Shown here: piece by piece, positions 1 to 10,947 of the stretch
How the letters are laid out: each line of letters opens with the position of its first letter
Position numbering within the stretch: the stretch's first letter is position 1
Source: Rhea pennata
Taxonomy: Eukaryota > Chordata > Aves > Rheiformes > Rheidae
Direction of reading: 5' to 3'
NCBI RefSeq assembly: GCF_028389875.1
Contig: NC_084668.1
Coordinates: forward strand, 25,774,993-25,838,992
DNA: 64,000 bases
The notes under the pieces: model-generated
What the model was told of the DNA's origin: nothing
The model's database searches: none
Seen by the model: only the letters and a program-made list of their open reading frames with translations
Translations under genes and position numbers: made by a program

Positions 1-3000
1 CTTTGCATTTGCTTAATATGTTGTAAAAATGCCTTGAGACTGCATTGCCAATTATAAATCACACATAAATAGATCTAATCTGCGTCAGTAACCTGTCTTG
101 AAGTCAAGACAATGAAAACTGTCATTTCAATAGGAGGTAAGGAATTGGGTCTATTATTGAAGTAAGTGTTACTGGTGTCCGTTAGTGGTTGAAATGTAGT
201 ATAGCATACTCAGTAGTTTTGCAGTAAATTTTATTTTCACCTGAGTGACTGACAAGACTTGACTGCGAACTGAGAAATAAATTTTGGTATGCAGGCATAA
301 ATTCGAAGATGGCAGCTTCTAGCTTACTCAAGCTTTCACTCTAATAAGCAGAAGCACTGTTCTTATTCGTTTAGAATTATTTCTAAACAAATTATTTTCA
401 AACATTCATTCCTCACTAAGAACAAATTACATGCCAAGTCTGAGTTTAAAAATAAAACAATGTTTAGAGCTCCACAAACTTGAAGAATGATTGCTTTATT
501 TTGCAACTAATGCTCAGATCTTGCTAAATCTCCAGCTCTTGGAGCAAGGCAGACCTATAATGCTCATCGCTAAACTTTCATCCTTGGACCAAAAAGAGAT
601 ACCAGTGGACTTTTCTGGATGGGATTCTTTGTTTCTTTGTATATTGATTTAAGTGTATGTTATGTACTATAAACCCAGCAAGAAATCAGGCTGTTAGCAT
701 CTGATGTCAGAAATCTTTTCCTTCACCAAAACACACAACAAACTGCTTGCTCTTTACTGTTACTGCTAGGTTGTCTGAAGAGGATGCTGTATTCAGCATA
801 TAAAAAGCCATACTAAAATTAAACTACTGAGACATCCAGAGAGATCATTATGATAGTTCTATATTAGGATATTAAGATATTTTCTTTTTTTAACTGGTAT
901 CAAGATTGTTGTCTTAAAGTCTTTATCTACCTCCCTTTGTATAATTATGTTTGTTGGATTATATTTTCTGAACATTTCAACAGCATAACATTCCGTATTT
1001 TCTCTCCTTTTTTGCACAGTTAATATGAATTTGAAATAATGTCATACTTTTTTGGTGAGGTTAGATCCCATGCACACACATGTGAAGTGTAAAATTCCAG
1101 AATTTGTACCCTGATCTTTTAGAATCCCATATAAAAGTAAGGTTTAGATAAGTAGTCAATTTACATTGCTTTACTGGGCTGCATTAGTTTTAATGGCATT
1201 TAATTATAGATGGTAAACAGCCACTTAGCAGGCCAGAAAGTGAAAACATGAATAGCGAAAAGAGCATTCTCTGATGATCGCCCATATCCCTGTGTGAAAC
1301 CCAGATCTGTTGCTTTCTTGTACACCTCTTTGCATAACATCCTTGTAAAAGGAGATTCTCTGAATCTTTCCAGTGGGGTTGTGCTGTTTTATAAAATTTA
1401 GAAATATGTACAGAAACTTGCTTCACACTTTTCAAGATGAATTTTAAAGGCAGATAATGTAGTTTCTTTCTAGAAGGTGAGCATGTAGAGTCAGTGCTAC
1501 TTTTAAATACCAGTAGACAATGACTATTCTGAGGGAAATAATAGACTGCAACTGCAAAGGGTCTGTGCACATAGATGCACCAGATAAGAATTTTTCTGTT
1601 TTTTGAAAGCAATAGAAAACTGCTACTTGAGGGAAAGAAAAAAAGGTAGAGAAAGCATTAAACCTCACCTACATCACTTCATTTTGTGCTCAGAAGTTCA
1701 TTGTGGACTTCCATAAAACATAAGGATGCTAAAGGATGCTAAAAAATTCAGTGCCATAATTTCTAAGTAACTCAATAGAAAATTCAGTTGATTTGCAAAT
1801 CTTTGTTTTGAAAACTGTATAAAGTATTTAAAGTATTGCAATTTTTAAAGCTGTAAATGCGAGCCTTCATACTACATTCAGTAATTTAACATAAAAAAGA
1901 AAAGAAGAACCTGATCTTGGTTGTGGGCTTGCAAATGCGTGCAGTTATGCTGGAAAAGTTTGAAAGGCCTTTCAGGATGATAATTCTTTACATCTTGTTA
2001 ATTCCGTATTTCCAAATACTGACTATAATTGTGTCTGTAAAAGCACCTCTGTGGCTTACAGTTACTAAGCATCAACAGTTAAGAAAAAAACATAGATAGA
2101 TTTGCAATATAGAAATTGTAACCTGTAGGCTTTTATTTCAAATGCAAGAGTTAATCAACAATGCCCATCTCAAGATTTTTTTCTTCTTCCTCTTCTTGGA
2201 CTCTGATCTTGCACACGCATCAATATATATTTAAACATACATCTTGCAGACAGTCGCGTTGAATGCAGTTGAAAAAGATGCAGATATTAATGTTCGAATA
2301 AAAAGACTCAACACTGACACTCCTAAGAAGTCAAAATAATGGTTACACCAGGCTTTATAACACTTCATTTTTAATCCTTACATCCTTAAACAAATGAGCA
2401 TTTCAGCAGAGGAGGCTGAGCTCCTGTTGGGTCTCCATTGAACTCAGTGAGCCTCCGTGTGAGTGGGCATCTAGCTGCCAAAACTGTATTTCAACTTTAG
2501 GCCTAGTATGAACAGTCAGACCTAGGTATTCAACTAGTTAAGCTTAAGCTGTATTTTAAAAGTGCACTGCCTCGTGGAAGTTGAAAGCCTGAAGCACAGC
2601 AGGTTTGACTGCTTGCCAGTCAGAGCTAGTATGTTTGACTTTCCATTGCCTCTCCTGCATTTTGGGACCTTGCTCTTGTAGTATTTAAAAGTCGGTTAAC
2701 TTTACCTTCTGTGAAATTCAATTACGTATGACATTTGTAAGAAAGAACAGGAGACGACATCAGTGACTGAGTTTATAAGAACATGTCTTACTCTGGCGAG
2801 CTGAGCTGTAATACCATTTGCAATTCCTCTCCCCGTTTTCCTGAGCTTTCCCGCAGGACGGTGCCAGCCCGGAGTGAGGGTTGCTGGTGCTGTGTGCCAG
2901 TGAGGAAAGGAGACTCTGACTTGTCCTTCCGATTTGCAGAAGGGGGGTGGCTGACTAAGAGCGTGCTCCTGGTCGCAGCCCACAACAGCATGAATGTGAG

Positions 3001-6000
3001 AAAGTGCCTCCCCTCTCTCCCTTTAGGCGTTAGCACATACAGAATTGCTTTTTTTGGTATATTGAGTTCTCTGGCTACTTCAGAGATTGAGCCTGTTTGC
3101 TAGCCAGGATGGAGCGGTAAGGAAGCGGTTTAAGTTCCCGCGTTACGCAGCTGCAGCGCACGTACTCTGTGTCTTTGCACTAGTAGCAGGTTTTGAACAT
3201 CCTGTTGTAGCAATGCCGAATGCAGATGAGGCCTCGCGCTGACTACCTCCGATGCAATAAATAACAAGCTCATACAGTAGCGGATGTTGATTTCAGGCCT
3301 TTGGCAACAGGAGCATCTGTTGGCCACATGATTTGAGGAGGCGGTAGTGGTGGGGGGAATAATAAACAAGAGAAATTCATTTAATTAAGAATTTATTCCA
3401 GTGCAGTATGTGGTGAACACAATACCCATAATGCCAGCTCCGACTGAGGGAGGTCCTACAGCTTCTCCTAGGAAATGAAGGTGAACTCGGCTATATTGTA
3501 CTTTATGTTGTGCTCTAAAATGTAACGAAAGATGCCACCTGTTTCTTTCAGGCTGAGTCAGATATACCTGGATATTGTGTCAAAAAACACACTCTCAATT
3601 CTAGTTTTTGAGGAAACGTGATGCTCTTTTACCTGTTGCAATGTAATTGGATAATGCATGTACAAATGACTTGTTTAGCCTGCCAATGAATGTTGCTAAT
3701 GCCTTACCAAAAAACAAAAAGCATATTTTTTGTATTTTTTTCCTCAGAGGCAAATCCAAACAATGCTAGATTTGGGAAACTGTTTACTGAAAAGCATTTT
3801 CTAATAGATCTCTGAAGAAGTGCAATTGTATAATTATTATTGTTCAGTGCATACAGTACGTTGTCTCCATCACTGTACACTGCTGCTATTAGTGCTTGTT
3901 CTAATAAATCTCAATGTACACTGTTTAAACTGCTGTCATCTCTGTTCTGATTTATTAATATAAGAACTGTCTCAGTCACTTCAGAATAGGATTTTTGAGG
4001 GAACTGTTTGTAGCTAGTTCAGTGAATTAACTGTTGATCTCACCATTTAAATATCGTTGTACAGGTTGACTTTATACAGGTGGGTGATAGTGGCAGTGAT
4101 AATGCCAGAACAGCGGCTTCTGAGAATCATCATCCTCTTCCTTTCTAACCGTCTTCACTGCAGGGTTATTTTTATAAAACTTTTCCCACGTGACTCTCGG
4201 TGCAGTTCCTTTAAATCTGTCAGGAGCTACCTGCTGCAGTCTCAGAGAAGATAATTTTCTTGTTGGCAGTTCCCAGTTTTATCTTCATGCTGCAGCTGGT
4301 AAGAGCCTCTTCTTTTTTTCCCCTTCAAGCTGCTTTTTATGATTAAAGCTTGCAGTATGCTTCTAAAGTGTTGTGAGAGGGTTTAAGGAAAATGGGCTCC
4401 TGGTGATCTCTAATAAACTTGGGGAAAAAGAGGCATGAAAGTGAAGGAAAAAACCCTACCAGACACCTACCTCTTCTGGCATCTTCTTGGAAAAGCAACA
4501 GAGTGTAGAATTTTTCCGTTATATTTTCTTGTGAATTGTTCAGTCCTTCAATCTCAATTACATTTTATTTAAAGCATAGCAGCAAACAGTATGTTTTGGA
4601 GGAGAATTTAGGGAGTTTTGTTGTTTCTTGGCATGATAAAGGAAAGAACAAATGTTCCAACAGTCTGGAACGCAACCTGCGTGGAAGCAACAGCAAAAGA
4701 ACGGAAAACACTTCTTTCATGCCTGGCACCGCGCTTTTTTATGCTGCAGAGTACAGATTTGATCTTACCTGAACGGATGCTCAGTGCCCGGCAGCGTGCT
4801 GGGAGCTTGCTCGCGGCTGAACAGGTCTTGTACTGGGATTTAGGTCCGGTCTCACATTTAGGTAGCTGGGATCCATGCTCTGCCCCTGAATGCTTGGCAG
4901 AACGAACCTGCCTTTTCTCAATGACACTTACTCAGCAAAATCGCTGTGCTTGGGTATGGAAAGTTACTTGTCGCTACTGAATGGGTTGGAGAGGGAAGAA
5001 CAACCCACAAACACTGCTGGAACAGATGAGCGTGGGGGAGGCCGGTGAGGCAGCAGGACCCTTTTTTGTGTTTGGACATCCAACTTAACGTAAAAACTGC
5101 TACTCCGAGTACGGAAGTCAGTTTTACATTAAAATTCAATCTAGCCGGGAGAGAGAAGGTAGCGCGCCGGGGCCGCGGGCGGGCGGGCGGGCGGCGCGGG
5201 ACGCTGCTGCCCGGGCCGCGTCCCGGCTCGGCCGGAGCGGCTGCCCGCGGGACGCCGGTGCCCGTCCCGCTGCTGCCGCGCGCGGCTGCTCTGGCGCCGC
5301 GGTGCCCGCCCAGCGTGCCGAGGCACGCCGTTCTTCGAGTCCTTGCTAGCTTGGTAAATACTGAAGATGCTCTAAATGTTAAAGCCTACCGTAACTGCGC
5401 AATTTTGGCTGTTCGTGGACCTGAATATGCAGTATCGTTTTTTCTATTAAGTAGTCGTTACTAAATGAGATTAAAAGAAGATGAATGGAAATACCGCTCA
5501 AAACTAATGAGACACCGTGGGCTAGCTGAGGAAGTGTACTGTAACCTATTTTGGACCGAGTGGTGAGTCTGTTTTGACTCAAAGCCGGTAAAGATCTACA
5601 GAATGTCCCGCAAAAGCGGCTTGGGTTTGGACTGCGCTTCCCCATTCTGCGAGTCGCGTCGAAGCTGTAGCAGGCTAAGAGGCAGGTTAAGTTCGGCATC
5701 CCAGGACGTGTTTTGAGCTGCGCTCTCTGTTAAGGGTAAATTTAAAAGGAATTCAACAGGGGTGGTTAAACGGTGCAGAAAAACGCGTTACAGACATGAA
5801 TCGGGCGTGAATACAGTTTTCACATGTGATTAGGATTGCATATGTACTCAGTGTCTGGCTTACCTTTCACATGCCTTTTTCCGCAGTAAAAATCAAATAT
5901 GTATATGCTTTTTTAGTTGCTGAGTGTCTGGGCACATATCACCTTTCTTGGACAAAATAATGAGACTTATTACTCACTCAGATTTAACTGCTTCCCTAGC

Positions 6001-8183
6001 TTTCTCGAGCAGGTTTTTTGACAAGTCAGTGAAGAAGAGAAAAATTATACACGTTTCCAAAAACTAGAGTTTTTGGACTGTAAGTAGGGACATTCAAGTT
6101 ATCTTTTTTTTAACTGCTAAAATATAAGGTATAGAAATATCTTTTAAGTTAGTTCCTCCTTAAGTAGGTTATTTTTGCGAGCTTGGCATTACATTTAGCA
6201 GTCAAACAAGCTGGGGTGATAAAACACATTCTTTAACTCCAGTTCAAGCGCTGATTCAACTTAAATGCTGATCAGCCAACCCAGCACAACGTCCTTATTC
6301 AGAATATTCCTGTCACCAAGCATAAAAAGCAGCCTGAGTGTGTCAGCTGTCTGTTAAAATGTTTGCTATCAGGAAACCGCTCAAGTGTCTGCTTATTTTA
6401 TGCCTACATGTGTGAAAAGGGAAAAACAAAATCTAGGGAACTAGATGAGGAAGTATTCTTGTAGTGTGAAAAAACCCACGATGAATAAGAATAGGTGTAG
6501 CTGTGAAAGGGGATACAGACTTTTGAATGCCCTACAAACACCTATTTTTTGTCTAATTTGTATATATTCTCAAAAAGATTTGAAAGTACTTTGTAAATAT
6601 GAGTCAGTTCTTGCAGTGTCCTGCTCAGGGAAGTGATACATCAGCACAGCCAGATACAGTAGGTTTCGTAAGACTGAGGTTAATTGTCCGGTGCTGCAGA
6701 ACAACTAGTGGCAATGCCAAAAGTAAGCCCACTCCTAGTCTCCTACTCAGATTAAAGCTTAAGGAGAAGAAACAAGCAACAGGATATGCTGCTGCTGAAG
6801 AAAGTACTGCCCAGAGATAACTGTACCAATGCACATCAGACGGATTAACATGGACTACTTACATTATGGTAGTCAAAGACTGCTGTGTGGCCTTTCTCGA
6901 GGCGTTGTGATGCAGCAGCTCCTGTTCTGCATCCCGGTCCAGGTGGGTGTTGAAGCCCCAGGGCTGGCGCTCACCCACTCAGTGATACTGGCAAAAGGGT
7001 TTAGCCATTGGGGCAGCGTCTTCCAAAGGAAGGGCAGCATTAAATCTACCCTGGATCGCGTGAGCTTGCTTGTTTCCAGATTTGTCTTCACTAACCCAGT
7101 ATTAGTAGATGAAAATAGCTTTGTTGTACGTGAGTAGGGTGTATGTAAGCAAACGACAGACCATTTCTCTCGGCTGAAGGATGTATCCACTCCTTACTGT
7201 TAATAAGTTAAAATGCAAACTTGCTCTCTTTTCAAGCCTCTCTGTGGAGTACTACTTTTGCATTTCTTACTATTCAATACTTTATAGCTAACACGTCCAT
7301 CTGCCCATTCAAAATACTGCGTACAAAATAAGGGCAATTACAGAGGAGCAGAAGCTGGGATATTTCAGACACTTCAACTGGCAATAGATCTAGACGTTTA
7401 ATATGTTATTAGAAGACGCACACTTGAAATGCAGATCGAGTAGTCTCTGCCCTTTTGTGATCAAAGCTCTGAAAACTGAAAGGTAAGTCTGTGGAAGAGA
7501 CTATCACCAGAACATACGCTCCTTAATCTCTTTTGTGTTTCCTTTTCCTCATTAACACTGCTGTAGTGGGAAGGCAGGGAAGGAGCCAGACGTGCAACAT
7601 GTTTCATTTTCGTCAAGTCAACAGATGTTGCTAGTCTAAAGGTGAAAGGGGGATAACGTCAACCGAAAGGCATCGAGAAGTAAGTTGAACTGCACATCTT
7701 GTAGCCTTTGATTCATGTAATACTTACAAAGTGCAACTTCTAATACCATGATTGCTGGGCAAGTGTCAGGTTGTAATACAGCGCCTCGTAGCAGGAGGTC
7801 CACCTTGTTATATTGCAGCGTGGCCTATGAATATGTATTATCACAGTCTATTCTGTGACAAAGAGGAGAAGGAGGCTCCAACAGGGTTTAATTGAGCTGT
7901 AACCCTGAAGAAAATGGTATTATAGAGGAAATAGTTATAATATCTGTATACATACATGAGAGCTTAATGCAATAAATCTGCACAAAATAAATATCTAACC
8001 GTAGCTGATTTCCTTGTTCCAGTATACTGCATAATTAAAATAGCATTTGTGAATTGATTTTAAAGTTTCACTGCGCTTGAATTATATCAGGAAAAATCCA
8101 ACATGGAAGTATCTCTGCTAAAGCTATCTCTTCTGAAAGCTTTCATGTTGTTTTAAATGACTTTCTTCTTGTTTTAAATGATT
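1..8183. other. Intergenic region without recognised gene
   Basis: AT-rich sequence with many stops in all frames. None of the short ORFs resembles a protein family I know, and I see no exon with convincing splice sites. By synteny in other amniotes the next gene to the left would be OSBPL6 (plus strand). Part of the left edge could be its 3' UTR, but I recognise no OSBPL6 coding sequence. A slightly GC-richer patch lies at about 2800-3010, and a short CpG island at about 5145-5335 is listed separately. Confidence 0.6.
5145..5335. promoter_or_regulatory. Short isolated CpG island
   Basis: About 190 bp of very GC- and CpG-rich sequence with sharp edges inside AT-rich DNA. It includes a GGGC-type run at about 5176-5195 (four GGGC units) and many CGCG/GCGC words. 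It is not attached to any gene I can see; the nearest gene-like feature is the PRKRA relic 3 kb to the right. It could be a promoter of an unannotated non-coding transcript or a decaying promoter. The ORF crossing it (5045-5464) looks accidental. Confidence 0.45.
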
Positions 8184-9250
8184 TTTCTTCCCTCCATGGT
8201 CTCTCAATAATGTAATGTATTGTGAGCAGCAATCATTGTGAGCGTCAGGCTAACAGAGCCCAGTACCAGAGCAAACTATGTCAAGACCAGGTAGGAGCCC
8301 ACCATGTCAGCAGTACTGTCCAATATATATTTGATAACTATGTTCAGCTATGCTATAACACAGCCTTGCTGTTCTCCCTGTTCTGCCAGTAGCTGTATGT
8401 AAATAGTGTTTTGAATAATTGCTGGACTTTTCCTCAGTTGAGTAGTAACTTTTTTCTCCTGACGAGTTTCCCAAGACATCCCTGCTGCACCCCAGATATG
8501 CCCCCCGAATGTCAAGCGTGGATATGCACACACACAGCACGCACTAATAGGCCATCACACTACATCGCATGTATTTTCGTGATATGCATGATACACACAA
8601 TTCGACTATCATCTCTTGAATCAGCATAGCATGTCTATGTAAACTGTATCAATGCTCCAAGAGCAGCAGATCAGATTTTTCTAATATTTTTTCCTTTTCT
8701 CCTATTTAAGTGTTTTCCACATTATGGCTTCCAGAATTCTTTATGTTAAAAATTAGCTTTGAACTGTTTCACATCCTTTCCCAAATATCAGATAGGAGAT
8801 AATTTATCCAGTAGCTCTTTTCCCTGCTCCGTTATGCTCCATATATGGTCCCATAATTCATGTTATTTTTGTTACCTACTGAAATATGACAAGATCTATG
8901 TTGCTCAGACCATTGCTTTCTAAGGAAATACTCATGCCATCTGCTGGGAAATGATGGAATTTGGCAAGTGATTTTTCAACAGCATTTTATTTTGCTAGTT
9001 TTTTTAGATGTTACATTCGTATAGGTGTTCTTTTGTAAAATTTAGTAAATGTAACTCAAAGGCACTTAAGTCAGGAGATCTGGCAAACAGTGTATGAAGA
9101 GAAGTGTCTTGTTATTCGTCTTCTGTACTAAGTATTTTCAACTTGTTTCTTCCTCTAAATCCCATTTTCTAAATTTCAGCTTAACTTTAGTATCTGAGCC
9201 CCAGTAAACTCATTTGATAGTCCCCCTCCCTCCTGCGAAGCAAGCCTGTC
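8184..9250 (-). pseudogene. PRKRA: PRKRA (PACT) relic, broken
   Basis: PACT is a three-dsRBD activator of PKR and a Dicer partner. Three minus-strand blocks match it in the right order. At about 9246-9204 there is L-SQEGG-type sequence from dsRBD2. At about 9011-8921 a frameshifted block reads TSKK, then AVEKSLAKFHHFPADG, which fits the end of dsRBD2. At about 8505-8184 the dsRBD3 region reads IQNTIYIQLLAEQGEQQG and later AAHNTLHY. In-frame TAG and TGA codons and several frame changes break it. Gaps of about 190 and 415 bp between blocks, with decayed splice-like edges, suggest intron remnants, so this was probably a spliced gene and not a processed copy. dsRBD1 and the first exon are not found. 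Position and strand match the normal PRKRA locus beside PJVK. A working copy may exist elsewhere in the genome; this window cannot tell. Confidence 0.75.
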
Positions 9251-9492
9251 AGCCCAGGCTGCCTTCGTCACAGTTTCTCCAAGCTGCTCCCTACTGAATC
9301 CTTCTCCTCTTCTTGGGGATTTTGGTACCTTTTTGCGCTGGTGTTTTTCCTCTTGAATCCTCGAGCTGCTCCCTGATCCCGCACCGGTGACCTCCCTCCC
9401 GGCTGCGCTTGTGTTACTGCGCACGATTCCGCTCTGTTCGCTTTCCCGCGGCTCTTCCGCAGCGCGGGGGGATCCCTGGGAGCGCGAGTCCG

Positions 9493-10291
9493 CGCAGTGC
9501 CGCTGCCCCGGGCCCCGCAGTGCCGCTGCCCCGGGCCCCGCAGTGCCGCTGCCCCGGGCCCCGCAGTGCCGCTGCCCCGGGCCCCGCAGTGCCGCTGCCC
9601 CGGGCCCCGCAGTGCCGCTGCCCCGGACCCCGCAGTGCCGCTGCCCCGGACCCCGCAGTGCCGCTGCCCCGGGCCCCGCAGTGCCGCGGCTCCGGACCCC
9701 GCAGTGCCGCTGCCCCGGGCCCCGCAGTGCCGCGGCTCCGGACCCCGCAGTGCCGCGGCTCCGGGCCCCGCAGTGCCGCTGCCCCGGACCCCGCAGTGCC
9801 GCTGCTCCGGGCCCCGCAGTGCCGCTGCCCCGGGCCCCGCAGTGCCGCGGCTCCGGGCCCCGCAGTGCCGCGGCTCCGGACCCCGCAGTGCCGCGGCTCC
9901 GGGCCCCGCAGTGCCGCTGCCCCGGACCCCGCAGTGCCGCTGCTCCGGGCCCCGCAGTGCCGCGGCTCCGGACCCCGCAGTGCCTCTGCTCCGGGCCCCG
10001 CAGTGCCGCGGCTCCGGACCCCGCAGTGCCGCTGCCCCGGGCCCCGCAGTGCCGCTGCTCCGGACCCCGCAGTGCCGCGGCTCCGGACCCCGCAGTGCCG
10101 CGGCTCCGGGCCCCGCAGTGCCGCGGCTCCGGGCCCCGCAGTGCCGCTGCTCCGGGCCCCGCAGTGCCGCTGCCCCGGGCCCCGCAGTGCCGCTGCTCCG
10201 GACCCCGCAGTGCCGCGGCTCCGGACCCCGCAGTGCCGCGGCTCCGGGCCCCGCAGTGCCGCGGCTCCGGACCCCGCAGTGCCGCGGCTCC
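9493..10291. repeat. GC-rich 23-bp minisatellite (VNTR)
   Basis: About 34.5 head-to-tail copies of a 23-bp unit of the form CCCCGCAGTGCCGC followed by a variable TGCCC, GGCTC or TGCTC core and CGGG or CGGA. The five leftmost full copies are identical; copies further right mix at least seven unit types. Since 23 is not a multiple of 3 and the unit lacks stops, all frames stay open on both strands. This creates the long proline/arginine/alanine-rich ORFs seen here, which are artefacts. It lies between the PRKRA relic and PJVK, where a divergent promoter would be expected. Confidence 0.95.
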
Positions 10292-10450
10292 CGCCGCCGT
10301 CGAGCACCGCGGCGCAGCGCGGCTGCCGGCGCGGGCGCTGCGGGCCGGGGCAGGGGCAGGGGAGCTGCGGGCTCCGGAGTTCACGGGCTTTGGTTCTAGA
10401 ATTACAGTTGCGGTTTTCGAAGGGCGGCGTTAAACTGCCGAGGAAAGGGC
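10292..10450. promoter_or_regulatory. GC-rich region upstream of PJVK, likely promoter
   Basis: A CpG-rich stretch continues from the minisatellite to about 10430, then composition drops. The PJVK start codon is at 10737, so a 5' UTR and the transcription start probably lie in or just right of this stretch. In other amniotes PRKRA and PJVK are divergently transcribed from this place. No TATA box was recognised. The assignment is by position and composition only. Confidence 0.45.
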
Positions 10451-10736
10451 AACCGTCTCCCTATCGGCTTACGCCGGTAATTCATTATTCATTACGCAGA
10501 ACTGGAGAGCCCGGCTGAAGGTCTTCCAGAGAGGGAGGACTTGGGAAGCTGCGTAGCTGAGATGCTGTTGGTTCTTCCCAAGTGAAGAAATTAACTTGCT
10601 TTATAAAAAAGTTTGACAGCTTTTCTTGTATGAATTTATTTGAAAGAACATTGCAAACAATCTGAACATGGGTTTTAGGTTTGGAAATTGCAGTTGATAC
10701 AGAGCTTTTTATTATTATCGTTGCTAATGCCATAAT

Positions 10737-10947
10737 ATGTTTGCTGCTGCAACCAAAAACTTTGTTAAACAGGTTGGTGATGGAGGAAGACTAGTTCCTG
10801 TGCCCAGTCTCAGCGAAGCTGATAAATACCAGCCTCTGAGTCTTGTAATTAAGAAAAGGAAATGTTTTCTTTCAAAAAAGTCTAAATTTGCTTCAACGCC
10901 ATTCACATTAAAAGACATTCTTCAAGGGGAGAAGGAAATTTCTGCGG
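10737..10947 (+). CDS. PJVK: PJVK coding exon 1
   Basis: Begins at the ATG of [20 protein letters not shown] and ends in KEISAG before the donor GTAAGT. It ends one base into a codon. The 5' UTR upstream could not be delimited. Confidence 0.93.

Noticed and set aside
5045-5464. 139-codon plus ORF across the CpG island
   Set aside because: Composition-driven; no domain, no splice support, different flanking composition within one ORF.
8184-9250. PRKRA relic as a processed pseudogene
   Set aside because: Blocks are separated by intron-sized gaps at plausible exon borders, there is no poly-A tail, and the location and strand equal the normal locus. Not fully excluded, since the last blocks are contiguous.
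9176-10518. Long overlapping ORFs on both strands (up to 402 codons), rich in Pro, Arg, Ala, Gly
   Set aside because: They are read-throughs of the 23-bp minisatellite, whose length is not a multiple of three and which contains no stops; all frames look alike. Only the last part of the minus ORF overlaps real homology, the PRKRA relic.
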